64,000 nucleotides of DNA from contig CAMZAX010000005.1 in NCBI GenBank assembly GCA_947304355.1, positions 36,955 to 100,954 on the forward strand. The letters run 5' to 3'. Shown in pieces: positions 33,957-41,151 of the stretch. The notes beneath the pieces are model-generated. The model was not told the origin of the DNA. It saw only the letters and a list, made by a program, of their open reading frames with translations, and ran no database searches. Position 1 is the stretch's first letter. Every line of letters starts with the position of its first letter. Made by a program: the position numbers and the translations under genes. The stretch comes from an uncultured Selenomonadales bacterium. GTDB taxonomy: Bacteria > Bacillota > Negativicutes > Selenomonadales > Selenomonadaceae.

Positions 33957-34791
33957 CTTTGACGTGGGCAATCGCGTCCGTGAAATAGGGCGCAGTCAAA
34001 ATGACGCCTTCGGGCGTGTCGCAGTCGGGCGGGGCAAGCGTGTCGGTTTCGGGCACGGCAACCCAAAAGATAACGTCGACTTCCTTGGCGGTCAGCGCGA
34101 CGGCACGCGCGCCGCTGTCGACTTGCACGAGTTCAAAATTCTTGCCGATAAGTTGACTTATCTCGGAGAGGACAGCTGTGTTGAAGCCCGCAGGCTTTCC
34201 GTCGGCAGTGATTAAATCAAGCGGCGGCAGGTCGCCCGTCACGGCAACTTTAACCGTCGGTGCGCCGTCAATCGTCGGCATTGCAACGGCCTTTGGAGTT
34301 TTGCTGTAATCGGCGTCGGTGATGTAAGTCTTGACGAGCTTTGCAAGCGTCCTGTCGGCAGTCATCTTCAAAAGCGCGGCGTCGAATTCTTTCTTCAGCG
34401 CGGCGTCGTCGGCACGCATGGCGCAACAAAACGCGTCGGACACATTGGGTATATTCTTCACAGGCTCAAAGTCGGCGTTTTGCGCGATTAAATATTTGGA
34501 CACACTTTGATAAGTGCTCAGCGCGTTGATCTGCCCTTCCTGCAACGCCGCAAGCATTGAAGTCATATTGTCGAAGAAAACGTGCTTGGGCGCGTAAAGG
34601 TCGGAGGTCTGTTTCATGCGCGACGCCGCTTTTTCAAAGTAATTGTCAAGCAGCGTTTCCGTGACGTTCAGGTGCTTGATGATGCCAAGCTTAATCGGTT
34701 CTTTGTTTTCGGCGGGAGCTTTATTGTCGCCGCCGCAACCCGTCATCAGCACGAGCACTGCAAGCATAAGCGCGGCAAAAATTTTTCTCAT
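33946..34791 (-). CDS. Lipoprotein solute-binding protein 2, apparently circularly permuted SBP_bac_3
   Basis: 281 aa, lipobox LMTGC. Same permuted layout as its neighbours: the C-terminal-type half first (HVFFDNMTSMLAALQEGQI, then DAALKKEFDAALLKMTADRT) and the N-terminal-type half last (VAVTGDLPPLDL, GFNTAVLSEISQLI, DSGARAVAL, LTAPYFTD). It has CCAMRADD where the others have CFAVRKDD, sharing this Cys-Cys with protein 3. Its stop codon lies within a heptamer repeat. Confidence 0.85.
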   Translation of the reverse strand: MRKIFAALMLAVLVLMTGCGGDNKAPAENKEPIKLGIIKHLNVTETLLDNYFEKAASRMKQTSDLYAPKHVFFDNMTSMLAALQEGQINALSTYQSVSKYLIAQNADFEPVKNIPNVSDAFCCAMRADDAALKKEFDAALLKMTADRTLAKLVKTYITDADYSKTPKAVAMPTIDGAPTVKVAVTGDLPPLDLITADGKPAGFNTAVLSEISQLIGKNFELVQVDSGARAVALTAKEVDVIFWVAVPETDTLAPPDCDTPEGVILTAPYFTDAIAHVKVKG

Positions 34792-34813
34792 TGAATCAAC
34801 TCATTTCTTTTAT

Positions 34814-34874
34814 AGGGACAAGGGGTCAGGGACAAGGGACAAGTGTTTTGGTTTTACTTTTCCCTTATCCCTTA
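34814..34874. repeat. GGGACAA heptamer repeats, inverted pair
   Basis: GGGACAA-type units at 34814-34843 face CCCTTATCCCTTAA at 34860-34874, which includes the stop of binding protein 3. Confidence 0.85.
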
Positions 34875-35707
34875 ATTTTTACGTGAACGATTCTGTCGGA
34901 GAAATACGGCTCGCTGAAAATCATGCCTGCGGGTCTGTCGAATTCAGCGGGCATAAGTTTTAAGTCGTTGGCGACAGCCGCCCAAAAAATCACGTCGATC
35001 GTACCGCTCAACAGCGCAACGGCACGCGCACCGCTGTCGATTTGCAGCAACAAAAAATTTTTCTTGATACGTTTGGAAATTTCGGCAAGGACGGCAGTAT
35101 TGAAGCCCGCAGGCACACCGTCGGCGCGAATGTAGTCCATGCGCGGCAGGTCGCCCGTCACGCCGATTCTAACCGTCGGTGCACCGTCAAAAGTCGGCAT
35201 TTCAATGGGATTCGGTATTACCGCGTGATGGATGTTGTTTATGTACTCCTTCACCAGTTTGGTAAACGTGCCGTCTTGCCGCATTTGTTGAATTGCCGCG
35301 TCGAATTCTTTCTTCAGCGCGGTTTCGTCGTCACGCATGGCGCAACAAAACATGTCAATCATCACGTGTTCGCCGGGCGTCCGCTCGAATCGTTGATTTT
35401 GCATAATGAGATAATCGGCGACGGTTTCGTAAATGCTCAGCTCGTCGACTTGCTCGGCAAGCAAAGCCGCCGTCATCGAAGGCAGGCTTTCAAAGAAAAC
35501 ATATTTGTACTTCCGTTGCATGTCCGCCGATTCGGGCTGTTGGTCATGAAATTTGTTAAAAGCCTCTTCGCTGACGTTCATGTAGCGGATTGTGCCGACT
35601 TTAATCGTTTTGTTGCTTTCGGATTCGTCGCCGCCGCAACCGGTAACTGCAAGGGACAAGGGGCAAAGGACAAGGGACAAGAGGATTGTAAGCAAAAATT
35701 TTTTCAT
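34865..35707 (-). CDS. Lipoprotein solute-binding protein 3, apparently circularly permuted SBP_bac_3
   Basis: 280 aa, lipobox AVTGC. Permuted layout: KYVFFESLPSMTAALLAEQV and TALKKEFDAAIQQMRQDGTF in the first half; IGVTGDLPRMDYI, GFNTAVLAEISKRI, DSGARAVALL and FSEPYFSD in the second. The usual GDLPPLD is GDLPRMD here, which may alter the ligand site. The signal-peptide codons for LVLCPLSLA are GGGACAA-type heptamers (35651-35684). It overlaps nothing but starts 9 nt after protein 4 stops. Confidence 0.85.
   Translation of the reverse strand: MKKFLLTILLSLVLCPLSLAVTGCGGDESESNKTIKVGTIRYMNVSEEAFNKFHDQQPESADMQRKYKYVFFESLPSMTAALLAEQVDELSIYETVADYLIMQNQRFERTPGEHVMIDMFCCAMRDDETALKKEFDAAIQQMRQDGTFTKLVKEYINNIHHAVIPNPIEMPTFDGAPTVRIGVTGDLPRMDYIRADGVPAGFNTAVLAEISKRIKKNFLLLQIDSGARAVALLSGTIDVIFWAAVANDLKLMPAEFDRPAGMIFSEPYFSDRIVHVKIKG
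35651..35684. repeat. GGGACAA heptamer repeats inside a lipoprotein signal-peptide coding region
   Basis: About five imperfect units in frame within codons 8-19 of binding protein 3. Confidence 0.9.
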
Positions 35708-35716
35708 GCGCGGTGC

Positions 35717-36589
35717 TCACTTGTTAAGCTTGAGGTGCGTGATGTCGTCCCTGAAGTAGGGCGCACTGAATTCGACATTTTCGGGCTTGTCAAGGTCGGC
35801 GGGCATGTGGTCGCCGTTGGGAATAATCGCCCAGAAGATAACGTCAATGTTCTTGGCAGTCAAAGCCGTCGCGCGCGCGCCGCTGTCGATGTCAATGACT
35901 TCGATATTTTTGCCGAGGCGTTTGCCGATTTCGGCGAGCAAAGCTGTGTTGAAACCCGCAGGCTGCCCTTCCGCGTTCACGTAGTCAAGCGGCGGCAGGT
36001 CGCCCGTCACGCCGACTTTAATTATGTCCGCGCCGTCAATCATGGGGATGTCAACTTTGGGCGGAGCTTGTCCCTTGTCGACGGCGGTGATGTATTCGTT
36101 GACGAGTTTATCAAGCGAGCCGTCCGCCTTCATTTCGCCGATAACTCTGTCGAGTTCGTTTTTGAGTGCGGTGTCGTCCTTGCGCACGGCGAAGCAGAAC
36201 GAGTCGGACAAAGTTTTAAGCGTCGGGTCGTCGGTCACGAGCGCAAACTTGTCGTTGTTGGCAATGACGTAATCGGCGACGCTCTTGTAAAGGCTTACCT
36301 GGTCGACGCTGCCCGATTCGATACCCATGTTCATGAGCGACAAGCTGTCGTAATACGTGACGGCGTACTTTGAGACGTTGACGCCCGTCTTTTCGGTGAC
36401 GTTGGCAAGAATTTCGTCCATTTTCTGTTCGGTGGCGTTCAGATGAGTTATCATGCCGAGTTTGACCGACGGAGCTTCGGACGCAGGTTTGTCGCCGCCT
36501 GAGCCGCCCGAAGAGCCGCCGCAACCCGTGAACAATGCGCCCGCCATCATGCAGGACAAAAGAACCTTGGCAACTTTCTTTAACTTCAT
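35717..36589 (-). CDS. Lipoprotein solute-binding protein 4, apparently circularly permuted SBP_bac_3
   Basis: 290 aa, lipobox LFTGC, followed by a Gly/Ser spacer. Permuted layout: VTYYDSLSLMNMGIESGSVD and TALKNELDRVIGEMKADGSL first; VGVTGDLPPLDYV, GFNTALLAEIGKRLGKNIEV, DSGARATAL and FSAPYFRD second. It is closest by eye to protein 5 (shared KKVAK/KKIAK start, same hinge VDKGQAPP). GGGGG lies upstream of the ATG. Confidence 0.86.
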   Translation of the reverse strand: MKLKKVAKVLLSCMMAGALFTGCGGSSGGSGGDKPASEAPSVKLGMITHLNATEQKMDEILANVTEKTGVNVSKYAVTYYDSLSLMNMGIESGSVDQVSLYKSVADYVIANNDKFALVTDDPTLKTLSDSFCFAVRKDDTALKNELDRVIGEMKADGSLDKLVNEYITAVDKGQAPPKVDIPMIDGADIIKVGVTGDLPPLDYVNAEGQPAGFNTALLAEIGKRLGKNIEVIDIDSGARATALTAKNIDVIFWAIIPNGDHMPADLDKPENVEFSAPYFRDDITHLKLNK

Positions 36590-36605
36590 TTGATAAGACC
36601 CCCTG

Positions 36606-36654
36606 TTTAGCTTTTAGCTTTTAGGTTATTAGCTTTTAGCTTTGAGCTTTTAGC
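36606..36654. repeat. AGCTTTT heptamer tandem repeat (about 6 units)
   Basis: AGCTTTT units with some variation between binding proteins 4 and 5. The last units overlap the final codons of protein 5. Confidence 0.9.
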
Positions 36655-37505
36655 CTGATGTGAGCAATGCTGTCCTCAAAATACGGCGCGGAAAATTCCA
36701 GACCGTCGGGTTTGTCCAGGTCGGCGGGCAAATGGTCGCCGGCGGGCACGACTGCCCAAAAGATAACGTCAATCTGCTTGGACGCCAGAGCCGTTGCGCG
36801 CGCGCTGCTGTCGATTTGGATGATTTCGACGTTTTTGCCGAGGCGTTTGGCGATTTCGGCGAGCAAGGCTGTGTTGAAGCCCGCAGGCGAGTTGTCAGCC
36901 AAAACCATGTCAAGCGGCGGCAGGTCGCCCGTCACGCCGATTTTAATCGACTCCGCGCCGTCCGTCTTCGGGATTTCAACGGCAGGCGGGGCTTGTCCCT
37001 TGTCGACGGCGGTTATGTACTTGCTTACGAGTTTGTCAAGGGTGCCGTCTTTTTCCATTTCGTCGATAATCCTGTCAAGGTCGGCTTTGAGCTGAATGCT
37101 GTCGTTGCGCACGGCGAAGCAGAACGAATCCCTGAGCTTGCCGAACGCGTCGTCTTTGGTGATTTTAAATTTGTCGTTGTTGGCGACGATGTATTTGGCG
37201 ACGCACTTGTAAAGACTGACTTCCGCGACTTCGCCCGCCTCAATGCCCATTTGCATGGCGCGCAGGCTGTCGTAGAATTTCATGTTGTAGCGTGCGTTTT
37301 TGACACCCGCATGGTCGGCAAGGGTGTTGTACATTTCGCCGAGCGTCGTTTCGGTGGCGTTCAAGTGAGACAACATGCCGATTTTGGTTTCGGCGGGCTT
37401 ATCGGCTGCGGGTTTGTCGTCGCCCGAAGAGCCGCCGCAACCCGTAAGCAATGCGCCCGCCATTAAGCAAGACAAGATACCCTTTGCGATTTTTTTGAAC
37501 TTCAA
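36636..37505 (-). CDS. Lipoprotein solute-binding protein 5, apparently circularly permuted SBP_bac_3
   Basis: 289 aa, lipobox LLTGC. Permuted layout: MKFYDSLRAMQMGIEAGEVA and IQLKADLDRIIDEMEKDGTL first; IGVTGDLPPLDMV, GFNTALLAEIAKRLGKNVEI, DSSARATAL and FSAPYFED second. SGAR is replaced by SSAR. The start is TTG at 37505, with GGAGG 9 nt upstream. The C-terminal residues (KAQS) are encoded by a heptamer repeat. Confidence 0.86.
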   Translation of the reverse strand: MKFKKIAKGILSCLMAGALLTGCGGSSGDDKPAADKPAETKIGMLSHLNATETTLGEMYNTLADHAGVKNARYNMKFYDSLRAMQMGIEAGEVAEVSLYKCVAKYIVANNDKFKITKDDAFGKLRDSFCFAVRNDSIQLKADLDRIIDEMEKDGTLDKLVSKYITAVDKGQAPPAVEIPKTDGAESIKIGVTGDLPPLDMVLADNSPAGFNTALLAEIAKRLGKNVEIIQIDSSARATALASKQIDVIFWAVVPAGDHLPADLDKPDGLEFSAPYFEDSIAHIRLKAQS

Positions 37506-37526
37506 CTTGCAAGACCTCCGTGAAAC

Positions 37527-38390
37527 TTATTTGTCGGCTTTAAGCCTGATGTGCGCGACGTTGTCCTTGAAATACGGCGCGGACAGTTCAAGGCCTTCGG
37601 GCTTGTCAATGTCGGCGGGCAAATCGTTGCCGAGCGGCACGAGTGCCCAAAACACCACGTCGATAAATTTTGATGTCAAAGCCGAAGCACGTGCGCCGCT
37701 TTCGATTTCGACAGGCTGAATGTTTCTGCCGAGGCGTTTACCGATTTCGGCGAGCATGGCTGTGTTGAAACCTGCAGGCGAACCGTCGGGCAGAATCAAA
37801 TCGAGCGGCGGCAAGTCGCCCGTGATTCCAACTTTAAGCGTCTGCGCGCCGTCAATCATCGGGATTTCGACTTTCGGCGGAGCCTGTCCCTTGTCGACGT
37901 TGGTTATGTATTCGTTGATTAATTTGTCGAGCGTGCCGTCGGACTTCATTTCGCCGATAACTTTGTCGAGTTCGGCTTTTAACGCGGCGTCGTCCTTGCG
38001 CACGGCGAAGCAGAACGAGTAACCGATTTTCTCAAGCGCGTCGTTGGAGACGACTTCAAATTTGTTGTTGGTCGCGACGATATAATCGGCGACGCTCTTG
38101 AAGACGCTGATTTCCTGCACGTCGCCCGAATCAACCGCCATAACCATTGCCTGCAGGTTGTCGTAGAATTTCGGGCGGTGGCGCGAATCGCTGTTCAAAG
38201 TCGTTTCAATCTTGTCGAGCACGCCGCCGAATTTTTCTTCGGTGGAGTTCAGGGGCGTTATCATGCCGAGCTTGACTTCCGCGCCCGAAAAGTTGCTGCC
38301 GGGCTTGTCGACGCTTGCAGTGTCGGAGCCGCTGCCGCATCCCGTAAGCAACAAACACGCCGCGCAGATTGTAAGCAGAAATTTTTTCAT
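37527..38390 (-). CDS. Lipoprotein solute-binding protein 6, apparently circularly permuted SBP_bac_3
   Basis: 287 aa, lipobox LLTGC. Permuted layout: PKFYDNLQAMVMAVDSGDVQ and AALKAELDKVIGEMKSDGTL first; VGITGDLPPLDLI, GFNTAMLAEIGKRLGRNIQP, ESGARASAL and LSAPYFKD second. First of the six in the direction of transcription and 15 nt after mreB. The family is tandemly amplified. Confidence 0.86.
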   Translation of the reverse strand: MKKFLLTICAACLLLTGCGSGSDTASVDKPGSNFSGAEVKLGMITPLNSTEEKFGGVLDKIETTLNSDSRHRPKFYDNLQAMVMAVDSGDVQEISVFKSVADYIVATNNKFEVVSNDALEKIGYSFCFAVRKDDAALKAELDKVIGEMKSDGTLDKLINEYITNVDKGQAPPKVEIPMIDGAQTLKVGITGDLPPLDLILPDGSPAGFNTAMLAEIGKRLGRNIQPVEIESGARASALTSKFIDVVFWALVPLGNDLPADIDKPEGLELSAPYFKDNVAHIRLKADK

Positions 38391-38405
38391 GCGGATACCT
38401 CACTT

Positions 38406-39395
38406 TTAGCTTTTCATTGATTCAAGGGCTTTGCCTGTGCCGAGCGCAACGCAACTCAACGGGTCGTCGGCAAGCATGGCGGGGATGTTCGTTTCCTTGC
38501 GAATCAAATCAGCCAAGCCATAAAGCATTGCGCCGCCGCCCGTCAAAATGATTCCGTGATCCATTATGTCCGAGGACAATTCGGGCGGAGTGCGTTCCAA
38601 GACGCTCTTGACGCAGGTGACGATATTTTCAACCGAGTCGCGCAACGCGCCGGCAATTTCGTCCGAGCCTACGGTGATGTTCTTCGGCAAGCCCGTCAAG
38701 ATGTCGCGCCCGCGCACGCTGATTGTGTCGCGTCGTGCACCTTCGTAAGCCGCGCCGACTTGCACTTTGATGTTTTCAGCCGTGCGTTCGCCAATCATCA
38801 GGTTGTACTCTTTCTTGATGTAAAATTCAATGTCGCTGTCGAATTTGTCGCCCGCAACGCGCAAGCTTTCACCGACGACAATGCCTCCCAACGAAATTAC
38901 CGCAACGTCGCAGGTGCCGCCGCCTATGTCGACGACCATGGAGCCCATAGGTTCGGAAATGTCAATGCCCGCGCCCAATGCCGCCGCTATCGGTTCTTCA
39001 ATCAATTCGGTACGTTTCGCGCCCGCTTGTTCGGCAGCCTCCTGCACGGCGCGTTTCTCCACGTCGTTGACGCCCGTGGGCACGCAAATCATCACTCGCG
39101 GACGAAATAAAAATGACCGCCCGATAACTTTTTCAAGGAAGTGGCGAATCATTGACTCCGTCATTTCATAATCGGCAATGACGCCGTCGCGCAGCGGGCG
39201 TATCGCGACGATATTGCCGGGCGTGCGTCCTATCATGTCGCGTGCCTCTTGACCAATCGCCAAAATTTTATCGTTGTCCTTGTCGACGGCGACGACCGAC
39301 GGCTCGCGCAAAACGATTCCCTTGCCTTTGACGTAAACCAGAATGTTTGCCGTGCCCAAATCTATCCCGACGCTCATTGACATACCAAAAAACAA
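38406..39395 (-). CDS. mreB: Rod-shape-determining protein MreB/Mbl
   Basis: Actin-like ATPase that guides the cell-wall elongation machinery under the inner membrane. 329 aa. Phosphate 1 motif GIDLGTANILVYVKGKGIVL, phosphate 2 motif VVDIGGGTCDVAVISLGG, adenosine motif GIILTGGGAMLYGL. A TTG start at 39395 (MFFGMSMSVGIDLG) is chosen because AAGGAG lies 8 nt ahead and MreB proteins usually start M-F/L-G; ATG four codons later is the alternative. The longer frame upstream is heptamer-repeat DNA. mreC and mreD do not follow, so it may be an Mbl/MreBH-type paralogue. Confidence 0.94.
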   Translation of the reverse strand: MFFGMSMSVGIDLGTANILVYVKGKGIVLREPSVVAVDKDNDKILAIGQEARDMIGRTPGNIVAIRPLRDGVIADYEMTESMIRHFLEKVIGRSFLFRPRVMICVPTGVNDVEKRAVQEAAEQAGAKRTELIEEPIAAALGAGIDISEPMGSMVVDIGGGTCDVAVISLGGIVVGESLRVAGDKFDSDIEFYIKKEYNLMIGERTAENIKVQVGAAYEGARRDTISVRGRDILTGLPKNITVGSDEIAGALRDSVENIVTCVKSVLERTPPELSSDIMDHGIILTGGGAMLYGLADLIRKETNIPAMLADDPLSCVALGTGKALESMKS

Positions 39396-39459
39396 GTCGA
39401 AAACTCCTTTCCGCCAACGCGCAAATGAATTCTTATAAACCGCCCGAATTTTAACATGA

Positions 39460-39498
39460 CAAGGGACAAGGGGCAAGGGACAAGGGACAAGGGGCAAG
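39460..39498. repeat. GGGACAA heptamer tandem repeat (about 5 units)
   Basis: In the divergent gap between mreB and pyk. On the minus strand the units repeat TTGTCC, and the last TTGTCA could serve as a -35 for mreB with TTTATA 17 nt later. Confidence 0.9.
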
Positions 39499-39519
39499 AA
39501 AATTTTTTCCGAATCCGTT

Positions 39520-39547
39520 TTGCCTGCGCAGCGTTATCGTGTATAAT
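39520..39547 (+). promoter_or_regulatory. Promoter of pyk
   Basis: TTGCCT, a 16-nt spacer, and a perfect TATAAT at 39542-39547, about 30 nt ahead of the start codon. Confidence 0.7.
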
Positions 39548-39578
39548 GAAAAAAATTTTTCCGTTGGAGGTCAGGCTT

Positions 39579-40991
39579 ATGCTTAAGAAAACGAAAATCA
39601 TCTGCACGCAGGGACCCGCAACCGACGCGCCGGGCGTCATCGAAGGGTTAATCGAAAACGGCATGAACGCCGCCCGCTTCAACTTCTCGCACGGCGACCA
39701 CGCGGGTCACCAGAAACGAATCGACGCCGTTCGCACCGCCGCCAAAAAACTCGGCAAAATCGTCGCGCTCGTCCTCGACACGAAAGGCCCTGAAATGCGT
39801 CTCGGCGAATTCAAAGACGGTGCCGTTCAGCTCGTCGAAGGCAAAAAATTCACGCTCGTAAACGACGACATCCAAGGCGACGAATCGAAAGCCTCCGTCA
39901 CGCACAAATTGCTTTACACCGAAGTCAACGTCGGCGATAAACTCCTGCTCAACGACGGGCTCGTTGAACTGCGCATTGACGCAATCGTCGGCAAGGACAT
40001 TCAAACCACGATTCTAAACAGCGGCAAAATGAGCAGCCGCAAACGCGTCGCCGCGCCGGGCGTGTCGCTCGGTCTGCCCGCCGTCAGCGAACAGGACGAA
40101 AAAGACATTCTTTTCGGCATCAAAAACGACATGGACTTTGTTGCGGCAAGTTTCATTCAGCGCGCCTCGGACGTCAACGAAATTCGTGAACTCATAACCA
40201 AAAACGGCGGTCACATGGAAATCATTTCCAAAATCGAAAACCTTGAGGGCGTCAAGAACATCGACGAAATCATTGCGGCAAGTGACGGCATTATGGTTGC
40301 TCGCGGCGATTTGGGCGTCGAAATTCCCGCGCAGGACGTGCCGATTATCCAAAAGGAAATCATCAAAAAATGCAATGAAGTCGGCAAGCCCGTCGTCGTC
40401 GCAACGCAAATGCTCGAAAGCATGACCGTCAACCCGCGCCCGACACGCGCAGAAGTCTCGGACGTGGGCAACGCAATTTTCGACGGCGCGGACGTTATCA
40501 TGCTCAGCGGCGAAACTGCGGGCGGCAAATATCCCGTCGAAGCGGCGGCAATGATGAATCAAATTGCCCGCAGGATTGAAGAGTCGCTTGAGTACAAAGA
40601 AATTTTCCTGCAAAAGGGAATTCACCATAAAAACTCGCAGACAGACGCCATTGCTCATGCCACAGTTCAGCTCGGTTACGAACTTAACGCTGCCGCGATT
40701 ATCACGCCCACGCGTTCGGGCTACACCACCCGCGTCGTCTCCAAGTATAAACCCAAAGCTCCGGTTATCGCCTTCACGCAAAACGACCAAGTTGCGCGCC
40801 ATCTGAATTTGCGTTGGGGCGTCTTCCCGATTTCGGGCACGCCGTGGCTCGACATTGTAAGCATGATTGACTATTCGTCTGCCGCCGCGCTCGAAAAGGG
40901 TTACGTAAAGAAAGGCGACCTCGTCATTTTGACGGCGGGCATGCAATACGGCGAAGGCGGCACTTCGTCGATTAGGTTGCACACGATTTGA
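39579..40991 (+). CDS. pyk: Pyruvate kinase
   Basis: Converts phosphoenolpyruvate and ADP to pyruvate and ATP in glycolysis. 470 aa, the short bacterial form without the extra C-terminal PEP-utilising domain of Bacillus. Motifs: TKIICTQGPAT, ARFNFSHGDH, LDTKGPEMRLG, ISKIENLEGVKNIDEII, MVARGDLGVEIPAQDVP and the substrate motif VVATQMLESM. The ATG at 39579 has GGAGG 8 nt upstream. The C-terminal allosteric domain is present (HATVQLGYELNAAAIITPT). Confidence 0.97.
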   Translation: MLKKTKIICTQGPATDAPGVIEGLIENGMNAARFNFSHGDHAGHQKRIDAVRTAAKKLGKIVALVLDTKGPEMRLGEFKDGAVQLVEGKKFTLVNDDIQGDESKASVTHKLLYTEVNVGDKLLLNDGLVELRIDAIVGKDIQTTILNSGKMSSRKRVAAPGVSLGLPAVSEQDEKDILFGIKNDMDFVAASFIQRASDVNEIRELITKNGGHMEIISKIENLEGVKNIDEIIAASDGIMVARGDLGVEIPAQDVPIIQKEIIKKCNEVGKPVVVATQMLESMTVNPRPTRAEVSDVGNAIFDGADVIMLSGETAGGKYPVEAAAMMNQIARRIEESLEYKEIFLQKGIHHKNSQTDAIAHATVQLGYELNAAAIITPTRSGYTTRVVSKYKPKAPVIAFTQNDQVARHLNLRWGVFPISGTPWLDIVSMIDYSSAAALEKGYVKKGDLVILTAGMQYGEGGTSSIRLHTI

Positions 40992-41017
40992 GGAACTGGG
41001 AACTGGGAACTAGGAAC
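40991..41017. repeat. GGAACTG heptamer tandem repeat (about 3.5 units)
   Basis: Starts directly at the pyk stop codon. Confidence 0.9.
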
Positions 41018-41030
41018 CAGATTTTTTCTT

Positions 41031-41056
41031 CCGCTGCGTGCGGATTTTTTTTTTGC
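41031..41056 (+). terminator. Terminator of pyk
   Basis: CCGC-TGCGT-GCGG hairpin followed by nine or more T. Confidence 0.85.
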
Positions 41057-41059
41057 GCA

Positions 41060-41094
41060 AAAAAAGAGCCCCGACCGTTTAAGTCGAGGCTCGT
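41060..41094 (-). terminator. Terminator of the giant-protein gene
   Basis: On the minus strand GAGCC-CGAC arms pair with GTCG-GGCTC, then TTTTTTT. Confidence 0.85.
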
Positions 41095-41151
41095 GAACCG
41101 AAAATTCAGTTCAAGTTATGCCGTTAATTTGTCTCCTGTATTCGGGTAAGC

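Noticed and set aside
6749..39498. CRISPR array
   Set aside because: The repeat arrays are contiguous 7-bp units without spacers, and no cas genes are present.
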